A stretch of 64,000 nt of DNA from Platycnemis pennipes (taxonomy: Eukaryota; Arthropoda; Insecta; Odonata; Platycnemididae): contig OW121850.1 of assembly GCA_933228895.1 (NCBI GenBank), forward strand, positions 30,637,773-30,701,772, in the 5' to 3' direction. Each line of letters starts with the position of its first letter. Position 1 is the first letter of the stretch. Positions 33,604 to 45,674 of the stretch are shown here, piece after piece. The notes below the pieces were generated by a model, which saw only the letters and a program-made list of their open reading frames with translations, did no database searches and had not been told where the DNA came from. The translations under genes and the position numbers were made by a program.

Positions 33604-34792
33604 ATGCATCTACACCTACACGATACCCTGAAAACCACCGTGAGGGTGTGTGGCAGGGGATGAAGATCACCAAGCATGCACTATTGACATGCAAACAAGC
33701 AACCTGTCATGCAACTAGATTGTTAGTATCTATAGTATTTAAGGGATTAATACATGCATACTGCACCACAAACTACTCTAAAATACTACCCCTACCTATC
33801 CTCTGCTATGCTGCCTATTCTGTTCTCTTATAGTACGGGAGAAAATGTCATTTTGAATCTATCAGTACGACAAACTATCTCTCTAATCTTTTTTATCTGG
33901 TCGAATCTAGCATAATACGCTGGTTTTTTTAATATGTGCCTAACAATTTCAGTAAAGCTATCGGATTGAAATTTCTCTAATAGATTTAATCTGTACTTTA
34001 ACCTACGCTCTGATAATTATTCTCACTCTAATTCTTGTATTAATTCTGAAACACTACTCAACCTATCGTAACACCTTTTAACGAACATAGCTGCTCTACG
34101 CTGCACACTGTCTAGTTCTCTGATCAAACCTAATTCATTCGGATCCCATACACTGACTGCATACTCAAGGTGGGGCCTAACTAATGAAAAGTAACGTCGC
34201 TTTTTTGTCTTTTCATCAGATTTTCTAAGTACTCTTTTTATTGATACTAGCTTTCTCTTCGCTCGGCCGCGTATTTCCCGGATGTGTCTTCCCTACGATA
34301 AATCGTTACTGATTGTTACACCTAAATACCTAATGGTTTCCACGCTTTCGATCTTCATGTTACTAATTTTATAGGATCGCTCTATCAGATTATTCCTCCT
34401 CCAAAAATTGATAGCTACACACTTTTTAAGGTTAAGTGCTAACTGCCATTTGTCGCCCCACTCTTGAATTGCATCTAAATCCTTGCGAAGCGATTTCCTG
34501 TCTTCTTCTTTTGATACATCCCTATACACTACCGCATCGTCTGCAAAAAGTCTAAGCTTACTACTAACTACAGTACCCAAATCTTTTGTGTATAAAAGAA
34601 ATAGAAGCGGACCTACTACGCTACCCTGAGGAACTCCCGATGTGACTGTGATTGTGTCCGACATGATGCTATCTATGACAACCCTATGCTCTCGCCCACC
34701 TAAGAATTCTTTTACCCAGCATACAAAGTCTTTATTAATACCAAAACTCTCTAACTTCAAGATTAATTTATCATGAGGACCTTTATCAAATT
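33604..34792 (-). mobile_element. CR1/Jockey-type LINE, 5'-truncated copy
   Basis: The 3' end (33604, minus) bears the family tail CACCCTCACGGTGGTTTTCA next to GTATCGTGTAGGTGTAGATG. Moving 5' on minus there is a short 3' UTR, a C-terminal region with QRRAAMFVKRCYD and SVWDPNELGLIREL motifs, and the second half of a reverse transcriptase. The 5' limit is near 34792 at FDKGPHDKL, inside the RT domain. Further copies of the same family lie at 44222, 44500, 53895, 55709, 59528, 61238 and 62245. Confidence 0.87.
34293..34760 (-). pseudogene. CR1/Jockey-type reverse transcriptase, C-terminal half, nonsense-truncated
   Basis: Reverse transcriptase copies LINE RNA at the target site. This 155-residue frame contains SGVPQGSVVGPLLFLLYTKD (residues 41-60), the catalytic box LFADDAVVYR (71-80; both aspartates intact), a helix region with GDKWQLALNLKKC and the ETIRYLGVTIS thumb motif. 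It ends at a TAG (34293-34295) in LS-stop-GRHI; the sister copy at 44.5 kb has TGG (Trp) there, so this is a single nonsense change. Beyond it the frame continues with recognisable family sequence to about 33850. The 5' end of the ORF and any endonuclease are missing. Family assignment to the CR1/Jockey group is firm; the clade is not. Confidence 0.88.
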
Positions 34793-36343
34793 CGTTGCAT
34801 AGATTGCATTTAACCGTTTTCTTAGTCTTCTGGTTTCTCAGTAGGTTGTATAACGCGAAGACTTTCGTAGGGAGTGGAAGTAATTGATGACAGCAATGGG
34901 CGCTATCTCATGTAACTCGTGAATATCATCGTTCTACTATCCTTTGTTTTCTCAATTCGCAGAAATTGCACAATCATTTAGAACATGGGTGGCCTCCCAG
35001 CTTTTTGGTTACGTCAAGTAAATTACTTCAGAGCATTGAGTGAGAATTCATAGTAATATGCTAGAGCAGGCCGTTAAAAAGGCTTTGTAGCATCTAAGGT
35101 CTCGTGTGGTTTGAAGCCATTCCTCTTTCATTTCACTCATTATAGATTGAACTTGCGTTATAAATCTTTGGAAAATTTTACACGACATGAAATGAAAATG
35201 TGATGCACTCAACTGAACCTTGCTCCTGAATCTTGAAACGAATGCATTTTCCCACGGGTTTCCGAAATTAGCCTTGGTGAAATACAATCTCTTGTTCTCT
35301 AGTACGCTTTCCTAAAGACACCCATCAGCTTTCAATTTTTTTCAAGGTTTCGTAGTTAATAAAATAAGCCTTGGGGTTGCTGAAAAGACATCCATTTTAA
35401 AAAGAAATGAAACTCATGGGCAAAATTAATCTCTTGAAGCAGGTATGTATTTGAAAATCACTTTCAATTGTATAAGCGATGATTTCGGCCTTAAATTGGT
35501 GGAATTCTCTCATCCGAAGATTTTGAGGCAAAACCTCTTGCAGTCAGTTTTGTTGAACTCTTTACAGTCCATCAGTCAGTCCATAATCAATAAGTTTTCC
35601 GGTAAAATATTATTGAGCTAATTCTTGAGAATTTCTTCAATAAATGCTTATTTAATGATAGTGAAAATTGTATTACAATTTTTTAAGCAATGGAAATTTT
35701 TCTGCGTAGGCAGCGTCCTAAACGAAAATAAACATGACTTAAAATTGCTGGAAGAGAATACTGCACACAAGAGGCTATTGTGGGCGAAGTCAAATATGGT
35801 TTTAAGTAAAGCGTGTTCGGAAAAACACGTGAAAAATCTTTGAAGGAAGTATGTTACGAAAGACTCAAAGCAGCATATTGAGGACATTAATTACAATAAG
35901 TGGTATAATTATTCCCTAGTTTTATGTGCTCTAACGGTTAGGTTTCTCCGAAGGATCTCCGGTAGGATCTCTTTATCTAAATCAGTATTGCTTAAAGGTT
36001 TGCTTATTTGATGTATTTATATTGTATTAATTATATTGATGTATTAATATTGATAAAAACCGCCAATCCTGAAGTATCATAATCCCTATGATACCTAACA
36101 ATATACGACTGCCATTTTGATTATTGTTTTGACTTTATCTGGTAGCAATACAGGAAATGAATGGCCCGCAAAAGCTGTTTTCAGTTTTGTGGACTGTTTC
36201 AGGTGAGTGACAGTCCTGCGTTTAATCGATTTTCGTCTAACTTCATGCCGCATCTTGAGTTTTATCAAGGGTTTGTAAAATTTTCGAATGATTATCTTAT
36301 CAAGTCCCAATTTGGAAGGAAATATAAGCAGTCGCACTCAAAG
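34793..36343. other. No recognisable feature
   Basis: AT-rich; frames overlap on opposite strands (35625-35887) and carry no motif. Confidence 0.4.
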
Positions 36344-36449
36344 ATCCCACACTGAAGCCCATATATTTGCCATATATGGGAAATATACGTCCCATATACG
36401 TGGCATATATTTCCCTTTTATGTGCCATATATAGGCCTCAGTGTGGGAT
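36344..36449. repeat. Compact palindromic element, 106 bp
   Basis: The left half starts ATCCCACACTGAAGCC and the right half ends GGCCTCAGTGTGGGAT, its near-perfect inverse. The centre is built from CCATATA, GGGAAATATA and CGTCCCATATACGTGG blocks that are also mutually inverted, so nearly the whole unit can fold on itself. It may be a tiny MITE or a structured RNA gene remnant. No target duplication is obvious. Confidence 0.6.
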
Positions 36450-37139
36450 AAAAATACAGATCTGTGTTTTTCAACCAGAAATTTGAGCAACCATAATTTA
36501 AATTATCGACTTCTTTCTGCTCCTCAATTTCTTGTCCTTATTACTAGAGTGCAAATAGTTCAAGAGTGCAAATATGTGTTGGAAAAAAAAGAGCGAAAGG
36601 GGTTATAGTTAATTTAAACTGCTTAGTTTTTGAGTTTTTGTGGTCGATTAAACGTAAAGTAGAGTCAACATGGAAGTGCTTTACATGGAAATACTTTTCA
36701 GAAAGATATAACTCATTTTTTTGGTGGAAGTAAATCCCTTCGGGGATAATAGTGTTTGAAAATACGCACCTCCGTGCAGGATGACATCGATGAACGTTTC
36801 CAGCTTTGAAGCCGGCCTTGCGCGCCATCTCACAGATGGTTTCCTTACTTCAGAGAGTTGGCCCTGAGAGCAGTACGCGCACTCTTACAGCCTTAGTGAA
36901 ACTAAGCGGTGTTCTGGCGCGCAGATTTAAATGCTCAGTCATTAAACCTTAGGTGGTTACTTTAAGCGTTAATTAATAGGCTCTACGAGATAAACAATAG
37001 ATAACTGATTTAGATATTTCACCATTATATCACAAATGCGTACAATTATCTCTTCAAGCAGAAGTGTTGATATCCTTGCTGTGGGACAAAGTTGATTGTT
37101 TTCTGTTATAATTCTATAACACTAGTTATTGTGACAAAT

Positions 37140-37267
37140 ACATGGAACAGGTAGTGAGGGTTTTAAAGGAGAAGAATTACGTCACAATGAAAAGGTTGGC
37201 CGATAGAAGAATTGAGTGGAAAGCTGCGTCAAACCAATCCTAGGATTGTTGACCAATGATGATGATC
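37140..37267 (+). mobile_element. RTE-type LINE, extreme 5'-truncated insertion (128 bp)
   Basis: It encodes MEQVVRVLKEKNYVTMKRLA, then DRRIEWKAASNQS and the stop, followed by TTGACCAATGATGATGATC as 3' tail. A perfect 9-bp direct repeat GTGACAAAT (37131-37139 and 37268-37276) flanks it. The translated part has no disruption, implying a recent insertion. Confidence 0.88.
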
Positions 37268-37939
37268 GTGACAAATGACAAACTTCAAAAATTAACGATA
37301 TTGCTCAATATTTGAGTTATTAATAATCTGCATGGAAACAAATTTCCTTTCGCCCAGCTACTTATCAGCCTAATGACCCATTTTTAAAAGGACGCTAATA
37401 CATATTCTTCAATGCTACAGAAATACTGTACATGGAATGGCCTCAATTGTCCGTTTGCTACCATTACCATTTAGGAGGATGATTCAACATTCATGACATT
37501 AAAAACTTTCAGTTTTAAAAGAGTAATTCCAAAAAACTAACCTTATGGCTTGGTCGAATATGTTTACATTTGAAAGGGGCAAAACTATTTCCACAAAATA
37601 CTACGAATGTTTTCTAAATTTTAAAATAATTTTATTTCACTTTGTTGGATCAAAAGAATTCGTATGTGCAGAAAGAGAATGATTTTAGTATCTGAAATTA
37701 TTTCAGCACATGTACCTCTATCCTTCTTAAATAAACCGCACTAAATACCCTTGTATCTTTAGCTGTATTAATTTAAAATTGACAAAAGCAATGTTAAATG
37801 GATAAGTAAGAGTATAGCATCAAATATTCATACAGGTGCTCATTTATCTCCTAAAATTGGAGTTTTCTTACGCTATGCGCGAGAAGTTAAAGAGTGTCAC
37901 CCTCGGCGAGATTAAAATTTAGGTCTAAAACTTTCCTCA

Positions 37940-38140
37940 CTTTCTATGATGATGCTGGTAAATGAACGGTATTCCCTACCTCAATCTCAGAAATTTGGAG
38001 GGCACTAAAGCAAATATAATAGGTAGTGCAAAAGAAAAAAATAAGTGATGCTAAGGAAAAAATTCTTAAGCGGTGCTAGGGGAAAAAATATGCATTAAGA
38101 CGTGTTAAGAAAAAAATTGTGTTAATGCAAAAATATTGAT
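37940..38140. repeat. Diverged tandem array (left part)
   Basis: This contains the same sub-motif as 41161-42500: (T/A)GGTGCTA(A/G)G followed by an A-rich run and a T, repeated every few tens of bases, plus a CAGAAATTTGGAG...CACTAAAGC segment. It is the left flank of the array that the LINE at 38141-41160 split. Confidence 0.6.
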
Positions 38141-41100
38141 CACCATAATCATCAATGGTCAATAATCCTAGGATTGGTTTGACGCAGCTTTCCACTCGAT
38201 TCTTCTATCGGCCAACCTTTTCATTGAGACGTAATATTTCTCCTTTACATCCTTCATAACCTGTTCCATGTATCTCATAGGAGGCCGGCCTTTTCCAATC
38301 TTCCCGTTCACTTTTCCCTTGACGATAGTCTTCATCAGGCCATCTTGTCTCAAGATATAGCCGATTAAGTTGTCCCTTGTTCTTTTTAGAGTTGTCAGCA
38401 GACTTCTCCTTTCTCCCACTCTTCATAGGACTTCCTACATACTCAGTTGATCCATTTAATCTTCACCAGTCTTTTGTAGCACCACATTTCGAATGCTTCT
38501 ACCCTTTTCTTCTCTGCCGCTGTCATCGTCCATGCCTCACTGCCGTAAAGAAACATGCTACAGATGTATGTTCTGATGAATTGATTCCTTACTTCTACGC
38601 TTGAATTTCCAACTGTAAGTAGATTCTTCTTTTGATAGAATTCCCTCTTTGTCTGGGCTATTCTACTATTTCTTTCTTGCTTCGTCCATCGTTGGTTACT
38701 CGGCTTCCTAGGTAACAGAACTCATTTACTTCTTTAAATTTTTTTTCCTAGTTTGACGTTGGTTTTGGTCTCCTCTTTCTTGCTGCACACCAATATCCTA
38801 GTTTTCTTATTTATCTTCAGCTGGTGTCTAGCCATTGTCCTTTCCATGGTCACTAGAATCATATTCAGATCCCTCTCTGTCTCTGCTATGAGTGCTATGC
38901 CATCAGCGAATAACACCATAGTTATTTTTTCTCCGTGGATAGTGTCTCCAGAAGACTTCCCTTTGATTTCAGTGATGGCTCTCTCGATCTAAACATTGAA
39001 AATTACCGGAGACAGTGCATAGCCTTGTCGCACTCCATTCATTATTCTTACCTCCTCACAGCTGGGTCCAGATTTAATCACAGCTACTTGGTTTTTATAC
39101 AGACAGTGTATAATTCATCGGTCATTGTAGGACACCCCAATTCCAAGCATTGAATTCAAATTCACGTGGTCTAAAGCCTTCTCTAAATCCACAATTGCAA
39201 TGTAGGTCGGTATGTTCTTTTCCATTCTCCTCTCTATGAGCAGCCTAAGGGCCAATATTGCCTCTCTTGTTTCCTTACTTTTCCTGAATCCGAATTGATT
39301 TTCATCCAGGAACCCCCTCTGCTTTTCGTTCTGTTCTTCTGTAGATGATCCTTGTCAATATCTTCGATGCATGCGTCATCAGGCTTATACTCCTGAAATT
39401 TTCGCATTTCTCCGCTCTTCTTCTTGGGAATATAATTGAAGATGTTTTTCTCGAAGTCCCTGTGTATTTACCCTGTCGAGTACATATCGCAGATGGTCTT
39501 GTAAAGATGAGTTAATGTCTTCTCTCCTGCATTTTTAATTAGTTCTGCAGGAACATCATCAATACCTGAAGCCTTATTCATCCGAAGGTTCCTTACTGCA
39601 ACGTCGAATTCCGATCTAAATATTGATGATCCCATATCATCCTTTTCCACTTCGCTTTCCTCTTCAATCACTTGTGTGCCTAGATTGTTTCCGTTGCACA
39701 TGTAGCTCTTCCAGATTTTCTTTCCATCTCTTCCCTTTGTCTTCATTTTCAATCAAAATTACTCCATTCTTGTCCCTTATGGCATTTCATCTTGCGCTCC
39801 GTTCCTTGAAGTGGTTCCTCACTATCCTTTAGCCAGCTTTCACCTCAAGAGCCAGGTTGTTTTGTACATCTTCGCATAATTCTTCATCTACATCTCTCTA
39901 GCTTTCCTGGCCTTGCGACTTATTTCGTCCCTTTTGCTTTTGTAGCAAAGCTGCCCTTCTTCAGTTTTCGCATTCTTGTACTTTCTTCTTTCTTCAATCA
40001 AGTCTAAGACTTCCTCCGTGATCCATGGCGTCTTCTTGGCAAGACCGTTCTTCTTTCCAGAACTTCTCTTGCGGCTTTCTGTAGCCCACATTTAATGTTT
40101 TCCCAACGCTTTTCCACTGATTTCTCATTTAGGTCCTCTCCTATGTTGTTTCTCACTGCTTTCTGAAATGACAGCTGATGTTGAGCCTCCTTCAGTTTTT
40201 CTACTTGCCATATGTTCATATCTGTTTTCTTCAATTTCTTGATTTTGGATTTCATTTTATCATCACTAAATTATGGTTACAATGTCTGCCCTAGGGTAGC
40301 TTTTTGAGTCCTTCATATGGTTTCTAAATCTCTGCTTCGCCAAAATGTACTCTATTTAAAATCTTCTTTTTTCTCCTGGCATTTTCCACGTGTATTTTCT
40401 TCGGTTGTGATTTTTACACAATGTATTGGTGACCACTAACTTATGTTGTGTGCAGAACTCCAGCAGTCTTTCTCCTCTTTCGTTTCGGTTTCCCAATCCG
40501 TATTTTCCAGTTATTCTTCCATCTTGACCTTCGCCGGTGTTAGGGTTCCAGTCTCCTAAAATAATTAGGTCTTCTTCTCCTCTTACCTGATTTATGACTT
40601 CCGTGATATCTTCGTAGACGTCTTCCACTTCTTCATCTTCATAGTCCGTCGTAGGCATGTCAAACTGCACCACTACGGTATCTACAGATTTGGTCTCGAT
40701 CTTCACCGTTATTATCCTTTCATTGTACTGCAGGAATCTCTTCACACGCATTCCGACGCTCTTTCTGAGTATGATCCCTACTCCAGCATTGCCATTTAAT
40801 AATCCCGTATGTTGAATCCTGTAGGTTCCACTTCAAAGGCTCCAACTTCAGGCCACTTCATTTCGTTGATTCATAACACGTCAAGGTCCATTCTTCGCAT
40901 TTCCACCTTTAGGTTCCCCAGCCTTCTACAGTTCCAAAGCGATCTCACGTTCCATGTTCCTACCCTAAAATGACTATCACTAATGACTGTTGTACTCCCT
41001 CGGGTAGTCACCGCCCGGAGATCCGAATGGGGGACTGTTTTACCTCCGGAATATTTTACTCGAGAAGGTTCCATCACCTCTTGATAAGAAAGAAAAGAGT

Positions 41101-41160
41101 GGAGTATTTGCGACTTCTCGGAATAATAATGTTTTTTTTTATAAAAATATATGTTTAAAT
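38141..41160 (-). mobile_element. RTE-type LINE, near full length, inserted in the tandem array
   Basis: A perfect 12-bp direct repeat AAAAATATTGAT (38129-38140 and 41161-41172) brackets about 3.0 kb, close to the usual 3.2-3.3 kb of RTE elements. On minus the order is: short 5' leader (41160-41075), ORF with N-terminal endonuclease, linker, reverse transcriptase, C-terminal RRIEWKAASNQS end at about 38170, and a 3' tail GATTATTGACCATTGATGAT just before the repeat. Because both flanks are tandem-array sequence, the insertion point is clear. Several stops and frameshifts make it inactive. Confidence 0.92.
38168..41074 (-). pseudogene. RTE endonuclease-reverse transcriptase ORF, degenerate
   Basis: Translation on minus from ATG 41074. 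The endonuclease start contains FRVGTWNVRSLWNCRRLGNL, stopped by TGA at 40871-40873. After a frameshift near 40800 the endonuclease resumes (40751-40356) with LIILGDWNPNTGEG (GDWN, residues 66-69 of that frame) and RRKYTWKMPGEKRR. A basic linker follows (40255-39888). The RT begins in 39752-39468 with VRNLRMNKASGIDDVPAELI; fragments then include GVRQGYALSPVIFNV and the catalytic box, which reads LFADGIAL (38899-38910): the second catalytic aspartate is Gly (GGC). The C-terminal KKNKGQLNRLYLETRWPDED-type region ends in RRIEWKAASNQS at 38168. The product would normally nick target DNA and prime reverse transcription; this copy cannot. Family RTE/BovB-like is my best call. Confidence 0.88.
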
Positions 41161-42500
41161 AAAAATATTGATGATAATATATGAAAAAAATGTTGGCAAT
41201 TGTGAAAGTAGATAGAGATGGCATATGGCCTAAGGATAAATGAATAAATGGCGATGTAGAAAAAAGAACATTTTCGGCAACTTGAGTAGTGGTTAACAGG
41301 TCAGCAAAAATATGTCTGGCGTAGTGAAATATTCTTATAGTGAGATGCAGAAAATTCAGAAGTAAAAAGCAGGATTCAATTAGCGCTAAAGCAAAAAATA
41401 ATGTGTTAGTGAATATAACTGATTCTAAGGAAGAGTATTTTAAGTAGTCCAGAGGAAACAATCTAAAGTTGTGCTCAGGTTGGTTATGCAGCAAGAAAAA
41501 ATGTTGTAGATGGTGCAAACAGACAGAGATGGTATTAGTGAACCTTTAGAATGATTAAGTACCTATTCATAAAAAAGCAAAACTGTATTTTCGTTGAAGT
41601 TGGTGCGGATTTATAGGACTAAAAAATGTGATTATGACAAAGTAAAATATTGCGATACTGATGATGCAGAAAATCCTCAAGTAAACACCGAGTTTTAGAT
41701 AAAACTAAAGGTAAAAAAAAATTGTAATCCCAAGGATAATATCAAATGGTGCTAAGCAAAAAAATCGTGGATTGTGCTAAGGAAAAAACATCTTAGGTGG
41801 GGTTAAGAAAAATATATGTGGTTTTAATGGAAAACATATTCATGGTTAAATAGCAGGAAAAAATGTTGTATATGGTTTATGCAGAAATGTATGGTAACTA
41901 CGTAGGTGTAGGTAGGAAAAAAATGGTGATAAAGAAAAAACTGGTTTTCGGTAACGTGCGTAGTTGCTGACAGTTCAAAAGCAAAATGATTGTGTCAAAA
42001 AGAAATATTTAGATGCAGAGACGCAGAATATTCTAAAGTCAGAGAGTAACATTTATGGTGTTAAAGCAAAAAATATATTGGTGCTAAAAAAATACTGATT
42101 GATGCAGAGGGAAATATTATAAGTGGTCCTTTAGTAAAGGTAGGTAAGGTCCTAAGTTGTGCTAAGAAAAAAATCTTTAGTGTTGCAAGAAAATAATCAG
42201 TGGTAATACAGCAAAAAAATTGATGATACAAGAAAAAATGTCCGTGATAGCGTAAGTAGATATAAATATTGATGGTGTAGGTATATAATTATGTGGTGGC
42301 AAACAACAAAACCGTATTTTGCGAAGTGGGTAGGGACTGAAATTACTAAAACAATTAAACTGTTGCAAGCATGACCGTGTAATTTGATAGCAAATGTCTG
42401 GTGATAGAGCACAAAATATTGATTACGGCCGAAGCTGTTAGAGGTGGAAGTGTCAATAAATATTTATGGGAGGCAAAGTGAAATATTTTGGTTGTGCTAA
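41161..42500. repeat. Diverged tandem array (right part), ~340-bp higher-order period
   Basis: Corresponding landmarks recur at about 41261, 41594, 41946 and 42314 (TTTTCG(G/T)-like start followed by G(A/T)AG-rich text), and another series at 41348, 41668 and 42024 (CAGAA(A/T)ATTC or CAGAAAATCC). These give spacings of about 320-370 bp. Within each unit, short GGTGCTAAG-A-run-T modules are scattered. The copies are too diverged for a young satellite. Frames across it (including the N-terminal part of 41518-40871 minus) are not genes. Confidence 0.6.
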
Positions 42501-44221
42501 CAGGTATTTTATGATGATTCTTATACTTAAACCATGAATTGATCATTGTGGAAAGATGCCTACATATATTAGTTATAAGACATGAATATATGATTCGGGG
42601 TTCCACTTTCTTTCTCGGATGTAATTAGTCACTTATTTTATTTCAAGACATTTGTTTGATTGTTCGTCTTGCATCTTTTGTTTTACTTGTAACTCTTCAT
42701 GCTATGTATTGCCATCTAAAAATTCAAAGAAGAGTAGAATCGGATCTGATGCGCATAGAGTGTTAAAGTTCATAGGTATAATTCTCAGATTAAATTATCT
42801 TAAAATAATATTAAGTTTCTCATCAATAATATTATTTGACCTAAACCCCTAGGTTAGCTAGTTCCAGGGTTGAAACCATATTGATCAAATTTTTAGTTTA
42901 TATATTTGCCATAATGAATTTTGCGAGATTTGTTTTCTTATCTTTGTTTGATTTTGTGAAATCGTAAGAAGAATATATGTACCAATGGTGCTTTCATTGT
43001 TAACCCTGTTAGTAAACCAGTGTCACTGGAGCTAAAACCCTAAGGTAAATTCCTGTTTCCTCAGTTTTTAAAGATCTGAAATAGACAGATTTTTTTCTTT
43101 GCGCTATTATCATTTCATAATGATAAATTTGCCTACCTACCTGCCTGGTGTTTTCAAGATCTTTTCTGTATCAAAGTCATGTATTTGTATTTCTGTGAAT
43201 CAGTAGGCAAGGGCGCAATGGAGTGGCCTATTATAAATCAACCATCACATATTAGAAGGAAACATCAATTTTTTGCCAGCATATTTTAAGTGCTCATCGG
43301 AATTCATCTGAAAAGGCCGCCTATTTATTTCCGACAATCGGATTGCCTACTTACTACTTGGCAGGGATGTAAATTTATTCAGATCGTGAGCAAAGTTTTT
43401 TGGCCTCTGAGAAAATGGAAGCATGCAAATTGTTTCTTTCATCAATCTGACCAAGCACCCATGATCTCGTTTTTCCATGAAGTCGCATTTTAATGAATCA
43501 ATTTCAATTTTTATTGTTTTCAAGTACCTACTATTCAGCGCGGAGGAAGAATTTTTTTATCTCTTTTTTTCTAAAAATTTATTTCCATTGAAAAATGAGG
43601 ATTACCTGCAGAATCTTGGTACCCATATCTCAAAAACTTACAGAATGTCAGACCTTTTTAAACTCCCTCGCAATTGGTTGCCAAACATGAAGGCAGACGT
43701 CTTTATTTAAGCTATTGCAATTCTTCATTATAACGTTTGCGCGAAAATGGGAAAATGCACGCGGTTAAGAAAAAATATTATGGTGAACTCTGCGAGCTAA
43801 ACCTATTAATATGTATTCTCTTATCTTACAGAATTGATGAGTGTTGCCCAGTGAACAAATGAGACAGTTTTAGAAGCTGAGTATCTAGGTTGAGTTGAAA
43901 TGCGTTTAAAGCATCTTTTAAGGAGAAGGACATTCAAGAATCGAGAATTCAATAAGATGTGGATTCAAGTCTTAACTCCACCGCATTTTAATATTATGAA
44001 GGACGTGATATGCTTACTTTAGGAAAAAAGGATCAGGCCATCAGAAATCATACCGCTTGTGTGAAAAACTGGTTGTACACACTATTGAAAACATTACGAA
44101 AAAGTACGAATGTGCTTTGGCACGATTTCCTCTTCTCCATCACATAAATTACATATGCATTTAATTGAAGAGCAATCGCTCAGATGCATAATATTCTGTT
44201 CAAAAATTGGTGACGTTTAAT
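42501..44221. other. No recognisable feature
   Basis: AT-rich; no frame with a domain and no family member identified. Confidence 0.4.
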
Positions 44222-44285
44222 GTGATAGGTCACCTGCCTCACGCCCTTGTGGTGGCCTGCAGTGTATCATTCAGATGTTTAACAT
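44222..44285 (+). mobile_element. CR1-type LINE 3' tail fragment
   Basis: GGTCACCTGCCTCACGCCCT followed by TGTGGTGGCCTGCAGTGTAT is the end of the CR1 family seen at 45190-45245, diverged. Only the last 60 or so bases remain. Confidence 0.6.
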
Positions 44286-44499
44286 AGGATTAGTCAGGAA
44301 GAGAACCGGAGGATTCATTCCAAAAGAGAAAAGCAAAAACATGGAAGACATTGTAGCTATTTATCTTAATTTCACTCGTGGCGTAATAAAAAATTAGAGT
44401 AATTTATGGACGATTCCAGAATGGGCAAGCAACGCCGTGGGTGACGAACAATTCATGGTTTGGGAGAGGGAAGGGTAACGGGAACGGGATAGCCTAAAG

Positions 44500-45247
44500 A
44501 TATATCGTGGGGAAGACACATCCGGTAAATACATGGCCGAGTCAAGAGAAAGTTAGGATTTATTCAAAGAGTACTCGGGAAATGTGATGAGAAGACTAAA
44601 GGGCAGTGTTACTTTTCACTAGGTAGGCCTCACTTTGAATATTTATCCAGTGCATGCGATCCGAATGAATTGGATTTGATCAGAGAGCGGGACAGTGTAC
44701 AGCGTAGAGCAGCTAGGTTTTTTAAAAGTTGTTACGATAGGTTTAGTAATATATCAGAATTAATAGAATAATTAGGATGGGAATCATTATAAGATCTTAG
44801 GTTAAAGTACAGATTAAATATATTACATAGATTTAAATCGGATAGCTTTACTGAAGATGTTGGGTAATATTAAAAAGACCAGCGTATTATGCCAGATTCG
44901 AGTAGATAAATAAGATAAAAGAGATAGATTGCCGAACTGATGGATACAAAATGTCATTTTTCCCGCGTACCTACCATAAAAGAACACAATAGGCAGCATA
45001 AAAAGGGATAGGTAGGTGAAATATTGTAGAGTAGTCTGTAGTGCATAATCTATGTATTAACAACCAACCCCTTATCAATATGTAGATAATAACCACATAG
45101 CTTCAAATGACCCTATTATGTAGCATATTTCCATGTAGTAGCTTGTTTGAATGTCAATAAAGCAGTAAATGTTTGCATGTTTGGTGATCTTCACTTCCTG
45201 CCACACACCCTCGCGGTGGCTTGCAGGGTATTGCGTAGATGTACGCT
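44500..45247 (+). mobile_element. CR1/Jockey-type LINE, 3' part
   Basis: It begins at the thumb region (the DISWGRHIR motif, with the Trp that is a stop in the 33.6-kb copy) and runs through GRPHFEY, CDPNELDLIRE and QRRAARF in drifting frames. The 3' UTR (CTGATGGATACAAAATGTCA) and terminal CCTGCCACACACCCTCGCGG-TGGC block close it near 45247. The downstream 45683-45750 repeats a short piece of the same 3' UTR. Confidence 0.85.
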
Positions 45248-45624
45248 GACTGAAACGAATGTAGAATATGACCGAGAAGTCATCGCTTGACTCGTGGATC
45301 TCGAGAAGATACTTGATGGGTAAATCATTTCAAGGTTTATGAGAATACTGCTAAGTTCCTTGCATTTCTAGAAACCTTAAAATAAAAAATCCAGTGAAGT
45401 AGCGTTGAGGACAGAAATGTTTAATAGAAAACCTGAGACGAAACAACGTTTTCTTTTATCACCAATGCTTTTGAGCGCAGGTATATTCGAAAGAAATGAC
45501 TCACGAGAAACTCTAATGCAACTGGAAATGAAGTGACAGAAAATTTTGAAATAGTCATTAGTGAGTGGAATATGGGAGGTAATTGATACTCTCGATGATT
45601 TTAAGGGGATTATTATTGGACTAG

Positions 45625-45674
45625 GGTGGAAGAAGGAGAAAAAGAACGAGGAATTCGTTTTTGCTTCTTCCACC
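45625..45674. repeat. Hairpin, 50 nt
   Basis: GGTGGAAGAAG (45625) pairs perfectly with CTTCTTCCACC (ending 45674), and AAAAAG-ACG pairs with CG-TTTTT inside, leaving a small central loop around GAATTC. No gene is associated. Confidence 0.5.

Noticed and set aside
40871..41518. 215-residue minus frame as a single gene
   Set aside because: Only its last ~68 residues are the LINE endonuclease start; the first part is translation across tandem-array DNA.
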